A stretch of DNA of 64,000 bases from Bernardetiaceae bacterium (GTDB lineage: Bacteria > Bacteroidota > Bacteroidia > Cytophagales > Thermoflexibacteraceae), in the NCBI GenBank assembly GCA_025056255.1, contig JANWVT010000002.1:62001-126000 (forward strand). The letters run 5' to 3'. Both the position numbers and the translations under genes were made by a program. Position 1 is the stretch's first letter. Each line of letters starts with the position of its first letter. The notes beneath the pieces are model-generated. The model worked only from the letters and a program-made list of their open reading frames with translations, did not search any database and was not told the origin of the DNA. Shown piece by piece: positions 8,588-17,997 of this stretch.

Positions 8588-8692
8588 TAGAAATTCCATT
8601 TTTCAAATGCACCATTGCTTAGTTTGCATCGAGCAAGCAAGTATAAAATACACCATCACCGATTCACTACAAACTACCAGTTAGCAACCTTA

Positions 8693-9553
8693 TTATCGGT
8701 TTTTCACCCAATAACCAAAAATAGCTGCCGTAAAAAACATCAGCAGTCCGTAGAGTGCTGGTGGAATAGACATAGCAGAATCTTGCAACACGTTTAGGGC
8801 AATATAAATGGCAAGCGTACCATTATGGATACCTATTTCCATACCGATAGCAATGGCTTGGCGAGGTGCTACGCGAAACATGAGCGGGACAGTATAACCT
8901 ACTAACATGCTCAACACATTGAAAACCAATACTGGCAGCCCTACTTGTTGAATGAAGTTGACTAAGTTGTCTTTTTCTTTCAACGTTGCTCCGGCAATGA
9001 CTAACACAAGCAACAAAGCAGAGGCAATTTTGACGGGTTTGTCTGCTTTGGCTGCTACCAATGGAGCAAATCGCCGGATAAGCATGCCTATGGAAACGGG
9101 CAACAGCACAATGGCAAATACTTCCATAATTTTGCCAAATTGCATAGGGATAGACCTTTCCGCGCCAATAAAATATAGCAGTGAGAGATTAACAATGAGT
9201 GGCAATGTAAACAGGCTTAACAAACTATTGACAGCAGTCAGCGTAATGTTGAGTGCCACGTCGCCATTGGAAAGATGGCTATACAAATTGGCAGTAGCAC
9301 CGCCCGGAGAAGCAGCTAGCAACATCATGCCCACCGCAAGAGCAGGCGCCAGCCCAAATGCAACAGCAATACCCCAACATACTGTTGGCAACAGTATCAT
9401 CTGACAAAACAGCCCGATAAAAGCTGCCTTAGGATATTTGACGATGCGTTTAAAATCGTCAATAGTTAAGGTAAGCCCTAAGCCCAACATAATGATACCC
9501 AGTGCAATGGGCAGGAATACGGTCAGTAAGTTAGACTGTTGCATATCAAGCAA
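8693..9553 (-). CDS. Bile acid:sodium symporter family (BASS) transporter
   Basis: 286 aa, almost entirely hydrophobic, with 8-10 predicted inner-membrane helices. The N-terminal FLPIALGIIMLGLGLTLTIDDF and the central LLAASPGGATANLYSHLSNGDVALNITL are SBF/BASS signatures; the latter contains residues of the crossover region that binds sodium. Members carry bile acids, pyruvate, pantothenate or other organic anions with Na+, so the substrate here is unknown. The gene is the last of a three-gene minus-strand unit and starts 25 bases after the small membrane-protein gene. An alternative Met lies three residues in. Confidence 0.85.
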   Translation of the reverse strand: MLDMQQSNLLTVFLPIALGIIMLGLGLTLTIDDFKRIVKYPKAAFIGLFCQMILLPTVCWGIAVAFGLAPALAVGMMLLAASPGGATANLYSHLSNGDVALNITLTAVNSLLSLFTLPLIVNLSLLYFIGAERSIPMQFGKIMEVFAIVLLPVSIGMLIRRFAPLVAAKADKPVKIASALLLVLVIAGATLKEKDNLVNFIQQVGLPVLVFNVLSMLVGYTVPLMFRVAPRQAIAIGMEIGIHNGTLAIYIALNVLQDSAMSIPPALYGLLMFFTAAIFGYWVKNR

Positions 9554-9578
9554 ATAGCATTTTCAGTTTTTCATATGG

Positions 9579-10130
9579 TTATGTGTCGGTTCGAATCTGC
9601 CACCAAAGATTAAAAAATCCTGTGAATAAATATAACAATGCCAATCCGACAAAGGCAAATTTGGCAGCTGCCATGGCATAGGCAAGAGGTGGCAACCACT
9701 CGTAGTTGCTATCAGACAATAGTGCCATGAGTGAGATGTTTTCTACGCCGTCAAAAAGGGCGGCTATCCATTGTAACCATGCTATGGCAATCCCTACTTG
9801 GCTTAGCAAACTGTTTTTTAGACTCATGCGCGCAATGTAGAGGCAGGCAATCGAAAAAGCAGTAGAATACATGACAAGGTTTAAAAAATCAACTCCCAAA
9901 CAAAAAGCAGCTTGAAGTTTGGCAATGTAGTCCCATGAATGTATCATTAGTCGGGCATTGGCGAGGGTTCCGGCAAACTCAAACGACAGGATGCCTGCTG
10001 GTGCATGGTTATTGATAAGACGCATATTTGCCCACAGCTGCCCGCTCGTCATCAACAGACTAAGTGTTGTCATGAGACTTAGCCAAAACAATTGCCTTCG
10101 AGGAGATAAAAACAGCAAAGGATGGTTCAT
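9579..10130 (-). CDS. Conserved four- to five-helix membrane protein of unknown function
   Basis: 183 aa with about five hydrophobic segments (about 12-35, 70-95, 108-125, 140-170). It contains the segment GILSFEFAGTLANARLMIHSW followed by a helix pair with DFLNLVMYS. I do not recognise a named family. Its ATG overlaps the stop codon of the upstream kinase gene (ATGA, 10127-10130), so the two are translationally coupled, and the BASS gene follows after 25 bases. The context suggests a membrane partner of the kinase or transporter. Nothing in the sequence shows an enzyme. Confidence 0.6.
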   Translation of the reverse strand: MNHPLLFLSPRRQLFWLSLMTTLSLLMTSGQLWANMRLINNHAPAGILSFEFAGTLANARLMIHSWDYIAKLQAAFCLGVDFLNLVMYSTAFSIACLYIARMSLKNSLLSQVGIAIAWLQWIAALFDGVENISLMALLSDSNYEWLPPLAYAMAAAKFAFVGLALLYLFTGFFNLWWQIRTDT

Positions 10131-13100
10131 GAAGACATGTGTTGTTGATTGTATGTTGCTGGCTTTTCTGTTAGGTATTCCCCACTTCCCGATATGCTAC
10201 GCAAAAGCGGTAGTTCTATAAAAAAGGTAGTACCTACGAGCATGCGGGTTTCAAACCAAATTCGTCCGCCAGCGTGTTCTACTCCGCGCTTTGCCAGTGC
10301 TAATCCGATGCCAGAGCCGGAGAACTTGGTGCTAAAATTAGGCAAAAAAACTTTGGCAGCAATATTTTCTGGAATGCCTACTCCGTTATCTGCCACTGAA
10401 ATAAGTATGCGTTCGTTGGCAGTGGGTTGTAGCGCTACTTCTATAACAGGCTGTTTGCCGTGCGGTACCGCTTGAATGCCATTGATAATCAAGTTAGTAA
10501 TAATTCGCCCCATTAGTTGGCGGTCGCCATTGACAAAAAATTTTCCTTCGGGCAGCTGTAAGTGTACAATAGCATTTTCGTGGTTGTGATGTAGCAAGCA
10601 GGTTTGTTGCAACAATTCGCTGATTTCAAATTCTTCATTTTTGGGAATAGGCATAGTAGCAAAAGCAGCAAAGGAAGTAGCAATATCGCTCAGGGTGTCT
10701 ATCTGATGAAGCAGAGATTCCAGTGAACGTCCAATACGTGGATTTTCATGTGTCAGCACGCGTTGTAGGTGTTGAATAGTTAGTTTCATAGGAGTAAGCG
10801 GATTTTTGATTTCATGGGCTACTTGTCTTGCCATCTCTCGCCATGCCGATTCTTTTTCACTACGCGAAAGAGCTTCTTTACTTTCTTCTAATTGTTTCAG
10901 CATACGGTTGTAGGCATCTACTAACAGCCCAATTTCATCAGCAGAGGCATAGTTCAGCGGTTCGTTGGGCTTATTGAGGCTGGTTCTGCCAATGGTTTTA
11001 GTAATCATTCGCAGGGGTTCAGTCAGCACGCGCGAAGCTAAGTAAGACAATACCGCCATTGCCAAGAAAATGAAGGTAAACACATTCATAATACTGCTCA
11101 ACACCCCAATAATGCGCTTTTCGGCATTGCGCTGCGACTCAAAAAACGGAATGCCAATAATGCCAGCAATATCGCCCAAGTCAGTGGAGCGCACGGCTAC
11201 ATACACCGAGCTATAGCGGAATTTGCCGATGCTTTCACTCAACAGGGTGCGTCCTTGCGGATTGAGGTTCAATTCTGCTAACGCTTGTGGATTAATCAGG
11301 TCGGTGGTAAGCCCGCCTTGTAAACTAAAAGGCTCATTGGATACTAACAGCCTCCCTGAACGGCTGTAAAGATTCATGTACACATTGGCAAGTTCTGCTG
11401 TTTTGCTTACAATATCTTCTAGCTTGTCTTTGCTGAGCACTCCTTTGTTGTAGGCTTCCATGTTAGCTGCAATGCTAGCATTAGTGCTAATGGTAACTGC
11501 TTTTTCGATGTAGGCATCCTGTATCTCGCGCCGGTTTTGGTTATTAAGCAAACTGGTGATAACTACACTAACTACTATCAGCGGCACAAAAAATGCTAAG
11601 TTCAAATATATCTGAATGCGTGCAGTTAGGCTCATAGGGGCGCGCAACAGTTGCCACATGCCCAGCCGCAAACCGTAAACAATCAGAATAAGCAACTTAC
11701 CTCCTAAAAGCACTAAAAAGAAAAATGAAAAATTGGCAATAATATTTTGCGTAGGATAAACCGGCGAAGAAACAACTACTAACACACCGGGTTTAGGAGC
11801 AAACAACAAGTGTTGAAATCCGCTGATAGTACGCGTAATAGGGATTTGGTTAGCAGGCATATCAGCTACTTGCAAGCGATTAAGCAGCGAAGGGGTATAA
11901 TTAAAGTTGCTGCTGCTATGGGTCAGCTTGCCTTCCACTATAATGGCATAGCTCATACCCTTTTCTATAGCCTCTGGAAGAAGCTCTGCTGTACGTTGAA
12001 GACTTGGGTACATGCCAAAAGGAGTGATGCGCTTGGGCTGCAGTTCAATGACAATTCTACCAATTCTTACTCCGTTGCGCAGCAAATCTGTAAAGCAAAC
12101 ATATTTAGGAACTTCGCCATTTAATTTGTTGATATACAGAATATTTGGGTATTCGGTTCTGTACTTAGATGCCTCCGACATCAGCATCAGCGAGTCGTAG
12201 GTAGTGTAGTAGTTGTATGGCTCGCCGTAGCCATCAAAAAGCAGTATACTGGTTTCGTAGCTGTCGAAATATTTATTAATGTGCTGTTTTTTGATTTTTT
12301 GTATGATGATGTCCTTACTGGAATAAGAAGTAAGCATGCGGTTGATGATGGTTTGGTCGCTCTGAATTTTTTTGAGTGCTTGCTGTAGCAAAAATTCACC
12401 GAGCTTGTCGCCTCCCTCTACTAATTGCAAGGCTACCTTGCGTTTGTTTTCCAGTTGCATTTGTTGCTCAAAATGGTAAGTGGCAATAGCTCCCATCATA
12501 GCTGATACAGCAACGCTCAAACACAAATACAGGTAAGAAAAATAGTTAAAGGTTTTTACCTGCCGAGTGAGTTTGCCCAAACTGACAATGAGCAAGTAAA
12601 CTGTGCACAATAGCAAAATGTACCACTCAATATTTGCCTGCCCAACTGTTGCTACAACTGCTGCCAACAGTCCTGTTCCTACGATTAATGTTGTTAAGTG
12701 CTGCCGATTAGTCAGTAGGAAAGCGCTAAGGCGCATGGCAATGTGGCTAATGAAAAAGAAAATCAGGCTGCTAAGCAAGAAAATAATTAGGCTGGTAACC
12801 TTCAACACATCAAAACTGGGCTCTACGGTTAGGTCTAACCTAATTTGCGAGTTGAAATATAGGTTGCGCAACAGTGAAAAGTGAAAAAAGAAAAAAACAT
12901 GGGAAAGCACAACTAACATGGCTGCTGCCAGCCACCTAAAGCGGCTGCGCAATGGGTCTAATTGGCGGCGATCAATTAAGTGCGCATAGTACAGATAGCA
13001 ATAACTACTTATCAAAAAAATAGACAAGATATTGATGAGCAAATCGCCCAACGACCGAGAAACAATGGAAGAGGCAAAGCTGGACGAGCTGAACAACGAC

Positions 13101-13960
13101 AAGCGGTTAAAAGCAGCTGGTTCGTTAGCCAACAGCAGAATCAGCCGTACACCAATCAAAAAAGTAGCCAGTAGTATCAGTCCGTCGGTGTAGCGCTTGG
13201 CTGCCAGGTAGCTTTTAAACCGCATTCGCACTTGCACACCAGCAAGTAGCAACCCGCCTATTACTAACAATAAAATCAGATTTTCTTCTGAAACGCCACC
13301 ACTAAAATGATAATTGTCGGGCAGTAATACCGAAAATAAATACCTCCCTTCTTCATCTTTTACAGGGATGCCCTCTTCGGGATTGCGCGAAATACTAACC
13401 TTTTCATCGGGGAAAATATCTGGATTAATACCGGAACGAAGGAAGGGTGCTGAGGTTTTGTAGCGCACCTCTAAGGGAATTAGTGCTGCAAAGTGAATGC
13501 GGTCGCCGTTGCTTTGGCGCACCGACTGCTTGTAGATGATAAACGTACCACCAGAGTGGCTCATGGTTTGAACATCAAACTTGCCGTTGAGGTCTTCCCG
13601 ATTGAGCCAGAAACGGTTGTCTGTCCACAGCAGCAGTTGGTTGTTGCGAAACACTAATACTGGATACTTGCCAGTAAAATTCAAATCCTGAAAACCAAGC
13701 ATTCGCCCACTTTTTTCTGCCTGCTCAAACTGCTGCCTCACCTCATCTACTTGCAAGCGCGCCTGTGCCAGCTCGGCTTTTAAGCGGCTGTTTACCGATT
13801 GCATCAAAAAATTAATACCCGGCAACGGCAAAGGCAAAAAGCCCTCTGCCAACAAAAATGCCGACAGCAACATGCCGATTGCCACCATCCAGCCTATCTG
13901 ATGTTGCATCAATTTTCTTTGCAACCAACTAGCAACTGTCTTTATTTTTGCTTGTATCAT
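10127..13960 (-). CDS. Giant NtrY-like membrane sensor histidine kinase
   Basis: 1277 aa, roughly twice a typical sensor kinase. Order: a TM helix (about 23-45); an extracytoplasmic region to about 220; a block of about six TM helices (about 225-480); a second large extracytoplasmic Cache-like region; further TM helices near 775 and 815; another sensor region; a TM helix with HAMP (about 960-1020); then HisKA and HATPase_c. The phosphoacceptor is near residue 1048 in QVAHEIKNPLTPMKLTIQHL, the NtrY-type H box. The N box is NLIINGIQA and the G boxes are DNGVGIPE and GSGIGLALAKR. All kinase motifs are intact. No response regulator is adjacent, so its partner must be elsewhere. It heads a unit with the overlapping membrane gene and BASS. 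Confidence 0.88.
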   Translation of the reverse strand: MIQAKIKTVASWLQRKLMQHQIGWMVAIGMLLSAFLLAEGFLPLPLPGINFLMQSVNSRLKAELAQARLQVDEVRQQFEQAEKSGRMLGFQDLNFTGKYPVLVFRNNQLLLWTDNRFWLNREDLNGKFDVQTMSHSGGTFIIYKQSVRQSNGDRIHFAALIPLEVRYKTSAPFLRSGINPDIFPDEKVSISRNPEEGIPVKDEEGRYLFSVLLPDNYHFSGGVSEENLILLLVIGGLLLAGVQVRMRFKSYLAAKRYTDGLILLATFLIGVRLILLLANEPAAFNRLSLFSSSSFASSIVSRSLGDLLINILSIFLISSYCYLYYAHLIDRRQLDPLRSRFRWLAAAMLVVLSHVFFFFHFSLLRNLYFNSQIRLDLTVEPSFDVLKVTSLIIFLLSSLIFFFISHIAMRLSAFLLTNRQHLTTLIVGTGLLAAVVATVGQANIEWYILLLCTVYLLIVSLGKLTRQVKTFNYFSYLYLCLSVAVSAMMGAIATYHFEQQMQLENKRKVALQLVEGGDKLGEFLLQQALKKIQSDQTIINRMLTSYSSKDIIIQKIKKQHINKYFDSYETSILLFDGYGEPYNYYTTYDSLMLMSEASKYRTEYPNILYINKLNGEVPKYVCFTDLLRNGVRIGRIVIELQPKRITPFGMYPSLQRTAELLPEAIEKGMSYAIIVEGKLTHSSSNFNYTPSLLNRLQVADMPANQIPITRTISGFQHLLFAPKPGVLVVVSSPVYPTQNIIANFSFFFLVLLGGKLLILIVYGLRLGMWQLLRAPMSLTARIQIYLNLAFFVPLIVVSVVITSLLNNQNRREIQDAYIEKAVTISTNASIAANMEAYNKGVLSKDKLEDIVSKTAELANVYMNLYSRSGRLLVSNEPFSLQGGLTTDLINPQALAELNLNPQGRTLLSESIGKFRYSSVYVAVRSTDLGDIAGIIGIPFFESQRNAEKRIIGVLSSIMNVFTFIFLAMAVLSYLASRVLTEPLRMITKTIGRTSLNKPNEPLNYASADEIGLLVDAYNRMLKQLEESKEALSRSEKESAWREMARQVAHEIKNPLTPMKLTIQHLQRVLTHENPRIGRSLESLLHQIDTLSDIATSFAAFATMPIPKNEEFEISELLQQTCLLHHNHENAIVHLQLPEGKFFVNGDRQLMGRIITNLIINGIQAVPHGKQPVIEVALQPTANERILISVADNGVGIPENIAAKVFLPNFSTKFSGSGIGLALAKRGVEHAGGRIWFETRMLVGTTFFIELPLLRSISGSGEYLTEKPATYNQQHMSS

Positions 13961-14049
13961 TACAGTAAATTACCGTAATTTCTGCAAAAAATGTGCACAG
14001 CCATAGCAGAATTACTCCCTAATACTTATCAACATACTTGTACTGTATT

Positions 14050-15420
14050 ATGAAAACACTCCATTACAAACCGGTGCTTACTTTTGTTCTGTTATTGTTT
14101 TTTGGGTGTGTTGGCATACTGCCAACTCTGCAAGCACAGAAACGAGCCGACAAAGATTTTAGCAATGCAGAAACTGCCTTCAAAAAAGAAGATTATACCC
14201 ACGCCATTACGTTGCTGGGCAAAGTCATCAGTCGCCATCCAGACCATTTGGCTGCTTACCAGATGCGTGCCGAGTCTTTTATAGCTATTAAAGACTACAA
14301 CAGTGCTATAGCAGATTATACCAAAGCCATTGAAATCAACCCTAACGACGCTAATTTATATGCTGGCAGAGCAAGAGCATACCGGCTGGCAGGCAATCTG
14401 CAAGCAGCTTTGAAAGACTTAGATGCAGCTCTGCTACTCGACAAAAAAGAAAACCGCAACAAAGACTTGCTTAACCACAGGGCTGAATTGAACATGCAAA
14501 CACATAACTATGCTGCTGCCCTGCTCGACTATCAAGAATTGGCAGACTTATATCCCGAAGAACCGCGCTATCTGCAAGCGCGCCGTGAGGCACTCGAAAA
14601 AGTAAGCGAAGAAGAACTGACCGGATTAATAGAACTGGGCAGCATCAGATTGGCAAGTTTTGGTGCAGGTGGCTTGCCTACACCCATAGCTGACGATAAA
14701 AACACTGTTGAGGTACGGAAGTTTATTGCAGAACATACATTTACCACACTACAAGAAGGGCGCAACTATTACTATCAACTGCTCGCCCGTAATGATTTTG
14801 CCAAAGGCAAGAAAACAGTATTGCTCAGTTTGCTGCGCGAGAAAATCCTGACAGACATATTTGGCCAACATCCTTACATGGAAGATATTGAAGCCATGAA
14901 GCGCTTAGTAGAAACCGAAGACTGGATTAATCCTGAAGGTAAAAAGCGCTATTTTCAACTCATCAACGACAGCCGCTATTGGTTTACGGGTGGCGTACAA
15001 CGCGGCGACATTTATTATTTTTACAAAGTCATGCGTAGTCGTTACTCGAGCAAATATAAAATGCAAATGTTTGCAGTTGTTAACAATGCTTCTAATTTAG
15101 TGCTCAACGGCGAAGTACTTGTCAGTGAAGACAGCCTTGGCAACCGCATTGTAGAGGTGCCAGCAGTAGAAAACAAAGGATACATGTGGGTAACCTCTAA
15201 AACCGACAAGTTGCGCGGCATTACTAACCTGCAAAACAGCAACTTGCAGTTTGAGCCTGTGGGTAATATTAACCGGTTCAACAGCAGTGCAAAGGGTATT
15301 GTGGCTTCGCAACAATACGATAAGTTTATTCAACCTAATGGCACCGATTTAAACGCGGCTATCAAGGCTACTTTGAACTACCTAATTTTAGAGTATCCGA
15401 AAATGTTTGTGATGCGATAG
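14050..15420 (+). CDS. Exported TPR-repeat protein
   Basis: 456 aa from ATG 14050; an in-frame upstream ATG at 14038 would only add residues before a good signal peptide. A signal peptide (MKTLHYKPVLTFVLLLFFG, cleaved after LQAQ) is followed by at least three TPR units (about 35-170), for example HPDHLAAYQMRAESFIAIKD and NPNDANLYAGRARAYRLAGN. The C-terminal 280 residues are mixed and carry no family I recognise. TPR proteins of this type act as periplasmic scaffolds in Bacteroidota. The gene is divergent from the giant kinase (about 89 bases apart) and is closed by a terminator at 15513. Confidence 0.75.
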   Translation: MKTLHYKPVLTFVLLLFFGCVGILPTLQAQKRADKDFSNAETAFKKEDYTHAITLLGKVISRHPDHLAAYQMRAESFIAIKDYNSAIADYTKAIEINPNDANLYAGRARAYRLAGNLQAALKDLDAALLLDKKENRNKDLLNHRAELNMQTHNYAAALLDYQELADLYPEEPRYLQARREALEKVSEEELTGLIELGSIRLASFGAGGLPTPIADDKNTVEVRKFIAEHTFTTLQEGRNYYYQLLARNDFAKGKKTVLLSLLREKILTDIFGQHPYMEDIEAMKRLVETEDWINPEGKKRYFQLINDSRYWFTGGVQRGDIYYFYKVMRSRYSSKYKMQMFAVVNNASNLVLNGEVLVSEDSLGNRIVEVPAVENKGYMWVTSKTDKLRGITNLQNSNLQFEPVGNINRFNSSAKGIVASQQYDKFIQPNGTDLNAAIKATLNYLILEYPKMFVMR

Positions 15421-15512
15421 TTGCACGTAACGTATGTGCTTCTTTGCTGATTCGGCAAGCAAACTACATGCTTACGGAAATGAGCAAGCAGCAAAACTAG
15501 CTAATAAAAAAG

Positions 15513-15544
15513 CCCGACAGACTTACAAACTGTCGGGTTTTTTT
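15513..15544 (+). terminator. Rho-independent terminator, CCCGACAG hairpin family
   Basis: CCCGACAG (15513-15520) pairs with CTGTCGGG (15530-15537) over a 9-nt loop and runs into T7. It has the same stem core as the terminator after accC and hairpins at 27671, 46386 and 55968. Confidence 0.85.
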
Positions 15545-15594
15545 GATAGCCAAAACAAGGGTTGAGCCTGCTGGCGTAGAATATTATTTGTTGT

Positions 15595-16338
15595 TTAATT
15601 TCCCCCGCGCCGCATCATACCGCCTTGAGCGCCCATTTCTCTCATACGTTCTTCTACAATTTTGCGAAATTCGGCACGGGTAACTTTTTTGCCTTCAGCA
15701 GGGGCTTTCAGCTCCGACTTGTCAGGCGACTTAGTACTGATACTGAGCGGTTTAAATACTACCAAATCATCATCTACATTCACTTCTAATACTGTTCCGG
15801 GCAACGAGTGAAAACGGTCGGGACCGACTGGCGCTAATAATTGCTCAGCATACCAAGCTACTACCTGTACCTTGCGGTTCATAAATTCATCTTCCATAGT
15901 AGCTTTTTTGCAAACGTAACCGTTGATAGTTTTTTCTTGGTCTTCAAATTTCCACGACCGCACGCGAAGCGTATCGCTAATGAGAAATTTTTTTCCCATA
16001 AACTCGCGCAATTCCAGCCACTGTTGCGTTTGAAAGTTGAGGTATGTAACGCCCATGTTGCGCATAAAACGCATCATGCGATTGCCGCCGCCTCCTGCCG
16101 ATAGGTCATCGTCGTCTTCTTCTATTGGTTTGTAGACCGATTCGTTTTCGTTGAAAGCCAGTTGCATTTTTTGTGTCATAAACTCAGGAATCATGCTTTT
16201 CATAGCTTCGCGCTCAGGAGGCAGATTCCGATGTAAGTTTATTTTCATTTCATAAATAATAGTCCCTTCTAGGTGTTGTGCAAGTGCAGGTACACTCCAC
16301 AAAGAACAAAGGCTTAGAGCTATCCAGATTTTTTTCAT
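15595..16338 (-). CDS. GLPGLI family exported protein
   Basis: 247 aa from ATG 16338; a consensus -7 box (16366-16373) 28 bases upstream rules out the earlier ATG at 16368. The signal peptide MKKIWIALSLCSLWSVPALAQ is followed by the GLPGLI core: GTIIYEMKINL, a conserved aromatic region, a YVCKKATME-like segment, VVAWYAEQLLAPVGPDRF, and the name-giving motif here as SLPGTVLEV. The C-terminus is Gly/Met/Arg-rich. GLPGLI proteins are abundant periplasmic Bacteroidota proteins of unknown function, often near two-component systems. The gene is divergent from such a pair, and direct repeats in the shared region suggest that pair controls it. Confidence 0.85.
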   Translation of the reverse strand: MKKIWIALSLCSLWSVPALAQHLEGTIIYEMKINLHRNLPPEREAMKSMIPEFMTQKMQLAFNENESVYKPIEEDDDDLSAGGGGNRMMRFMRNMGVTYLNFQTQQWLELREFMGKKFLISDTLRVRSWKFEDQEKTINGYVCKKATMEDEFMNRKVQVVAWYAEQLLAPVGPDRFHSLPGTVLEVNVDDDLVVFKPLSISTKSPDKSELKAPAEGKKVTRAEFRKIVEERMREMGAQGGMMRRGGN

Positions 16339-16365
16339 GTGGTTTCTTTGCTTTTTATGTAATGG

Positions 16366-16433
16366 CAAAGGTACGCCAAAGCCACTGTAAGGCTGTGTTA
16401 ATCAGGCTGAAAGTTGTGTTAATCAAGGTTAAT
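16366..16433 (-). promoter_or_regulatory. GLPGLI promoter with phased GTTAAT operator repeats
   Basis: On the minus strand the -7 box TACCTTTG lies at 16373-16366. No -33 TTTG sits about 19 bases upstream. Instead, GTTAAT occurs at 16397-16402, 16418-16423 and 16428-16433 on the plus strand, 21 and 10 bases apart, two of them within the longer repeat TGTGTTAATCA (16394-16404, 16415-16425). This phasing is the pattern of an OmpR-class activator site next to a weak promoter. The response regulator gene at 17978 is the natural candidate. Confidence 0.6.
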
Positions 16434-16494
16434 GAAAGCAGACAATCAGGCAAAAGTTACTTTCTTTTGAACAACAAAAACTTAGAAAACGACA

Positions 16495-17997
16495 ATGAGG
16501 ATGTCTGCTCATACTGTCAAACAATGGTTGCCGTTAGCTTTAATGGCTGCCAGCCTTGTACTACTTTTAATATTGCAATTTTTGTGGTTGAGCAACTCGT
16601 TCAACGAGCTGCGACATACCGTTCGTCGTGAATTAGGACATATAGTTGAGCACAGCGTCCGGCATGTGCAAGATTCGCTCGCTATGCGTTTAATGGACTC
16701 CTTGGGTATTAATAGCGACTCCATTATTCGCTTGGTAATGCCAAGCCCCACCCATGCGCATCGGATAGGTACACACCATTCGGCAGCTTTACTGTCCGAT
16801 ACAGCTAAAAATACTTCTTTTATTCTCTCTATTAGTGCCAAAAGTGATTCGCTAAGTAAAAACTACTTGCGCTTCTCCCCTCGTCGAGCACGCTTTGTAA
16901 ATACAATAGGTTTGTTAGCAGCAGGCATTCGTATAGATAGCACTTTAATTGTTAAGCGAGTACGAAATGAAATACACGAACGCCAGATGCAAGTAGAAAA
17001 AGTGATGATTTCATCTTTGCAGTTTACTCGTCCACCTACGGAAGAGGAGTGGCACCAGATGCGCGAAAATGAACTACAAGAACCCCATATTATTCGCGAG
17101 CGTGTGTTCATATTACCCGGCTGGGGCTATCAAGCGCAAATAGAAGGTTTTATGTGGAACGTATGGCAACAAATGACTCCTTTAATTTTATTTTCCGTTT
17201 TTCTAACTACGGTTACCGTAATGGCGTTCGCACTCATGTATCGTTCTATGCGCCAACAGCAGCGCCTCTCTGAGCTAAAAAATGACTTTATTGGCAATGT
17301 AACACACGAGTTAAAAACACCTGTAGCTACTGTAAGTGTGGCTATAGAGGCATTGAATAACTTTAATGTGTTGCAAAATCGCTCGCTTACAGCCGAATAC
17401 TTAGACATCTGTAAAACCGAGTTGCGCAGGCTTTCACTCATGATAGACCAGATTATGAAAATTGCAGTAATTGAACAAAAAGGAATCCACGTAGAAAATA
17501 CTACGGTTGACTTACAACAAACCGTTCAACAAGTAATTGCTTCCATGCGTCCGCAGTTGGAGCATTTTAATGTACACATACAGTTGCATACCGAAGGAGA
17601 GTCGTGGCAGGTACACGGCGATAGCACCCACCTTACCAACATTGTTTTCAATTTACTTGAAAACGCAATTAAATACAGCCCGCAAAATCCCCATATAAAA
17701 GTACAACTCATCGAAAAACAAGATAATATCGTGCTTTCGGTGCAGGATAATGGGGTTGGAATAGCACCCGAATACCACAAAAAGATTTTCGATAAGTTTT
17801 TTCGCGTGCCTACCGGTAATGTACACAATGTAAAAGGCTACGGACTGGGATTGAGCTATGTAGCCAATGTTGTGAAAAGTCATGGCGGTACTATTACTTT
17901 GCAAAGCGAGCCAAACAAGGGCAGTACTTTCTATGTAACTCTGCCTAAAATAAAAGCGGCTGTTCGCCAGTGGCAATATGAACCCTTCGTCTTTTAA
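16495..17997 (+). CDS. Two-component sensor histidine kinase
   Basis: 500 aa. TM1 (about 12-32), a periplasmic sensor of about 185 residues with no recognised ligand fold, TM2 (about 219-245), then HisKA with the phosphoacceptor near residue 272 in NVTHELKTPVATVSVAIEAL, and HATPase_c with N box NLLENAIKYSP, G1 DNGVGIAPEYHKKIF, F box FFRVPTG and G2 GYGLGLSYV. No HAMP domain is visible between TM2 and HisKA. The gene overlaps the start of the response-regulator gene by 20 bases, a tight coupling that makes a cognate pair almost certain. It is divergent from the GLPGLI gene. An alternative Met is two residues in (16501). Confidence 0.93.
   Translation: MRMSAHTVKQWLPLALMAASLVLLLILQFLWLSNSFNELRHTVRRELGHIVEHSVRHVQDSLAMRLMDSLGINSDSIIRLVMPSPTHAHRIGTHHSAALLSDTAKNTSFILSISAKSDSLSKNYLRFSPRRARFVNTIGLLAAGIRIDSTLIVKRVRNEIHERQMQVEKVMISSLQFTRPPTEEEWHQMRENELQEPHIIRERVFILPGWGYQAQIEGFMWNVWQQMTPLILFSVFLTTVTVMAFALMYRSMRQQQRLSELKNDFIGNVTHELKTPVATVSVAIEALNNFNVLQNRSLTAEYLDICKTELRRLSLMIDQIMKIAVIEQKGIHVENTTVDLQQTVQQVIASMRPQLEHFNVHIQLHTEGESWQVHGDSTHLTNIVFNLLENAIKYSPQNPHIKVQLIEKQDNIVLSVQDNGVGIAPEYHKKIFDKFFRVPTGNVHNVKGYGLGLSYVANVVKSHGGTITLQSEPNKGSTFYVTLPKIKAAVRQWQYEPFVF

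Larger units (their letters stand above)
8038..8692. other. Large intergenic region
   Basis: About 655 bases between the lipoprotein gene and the convergent BASS transporter gene. It contains the terminator at 8158-8200, an orphan TAnnTTTG box at 8471-8478 and the GC-rich tandem repeat at 8553-8587. A 21-codon frame from ATG 8525 runs through the repeat and has no support as a protein. The rest is AT-rich with no recognisable feature. Confidence 0.6.

Noticed and set aside
8525-8590. 21-codon frame running through the GC-rich tandem repeat
   Set aside because: Very short, repeat-driven coding and no conserved shape; the repeat itself is the signal.
16339-16368. Earlier ATG for the GLPGLI gene
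   Set aside because: A consensus -7 box at 16366-16373 overlaps it, and the good signal peptide starts at 16338.
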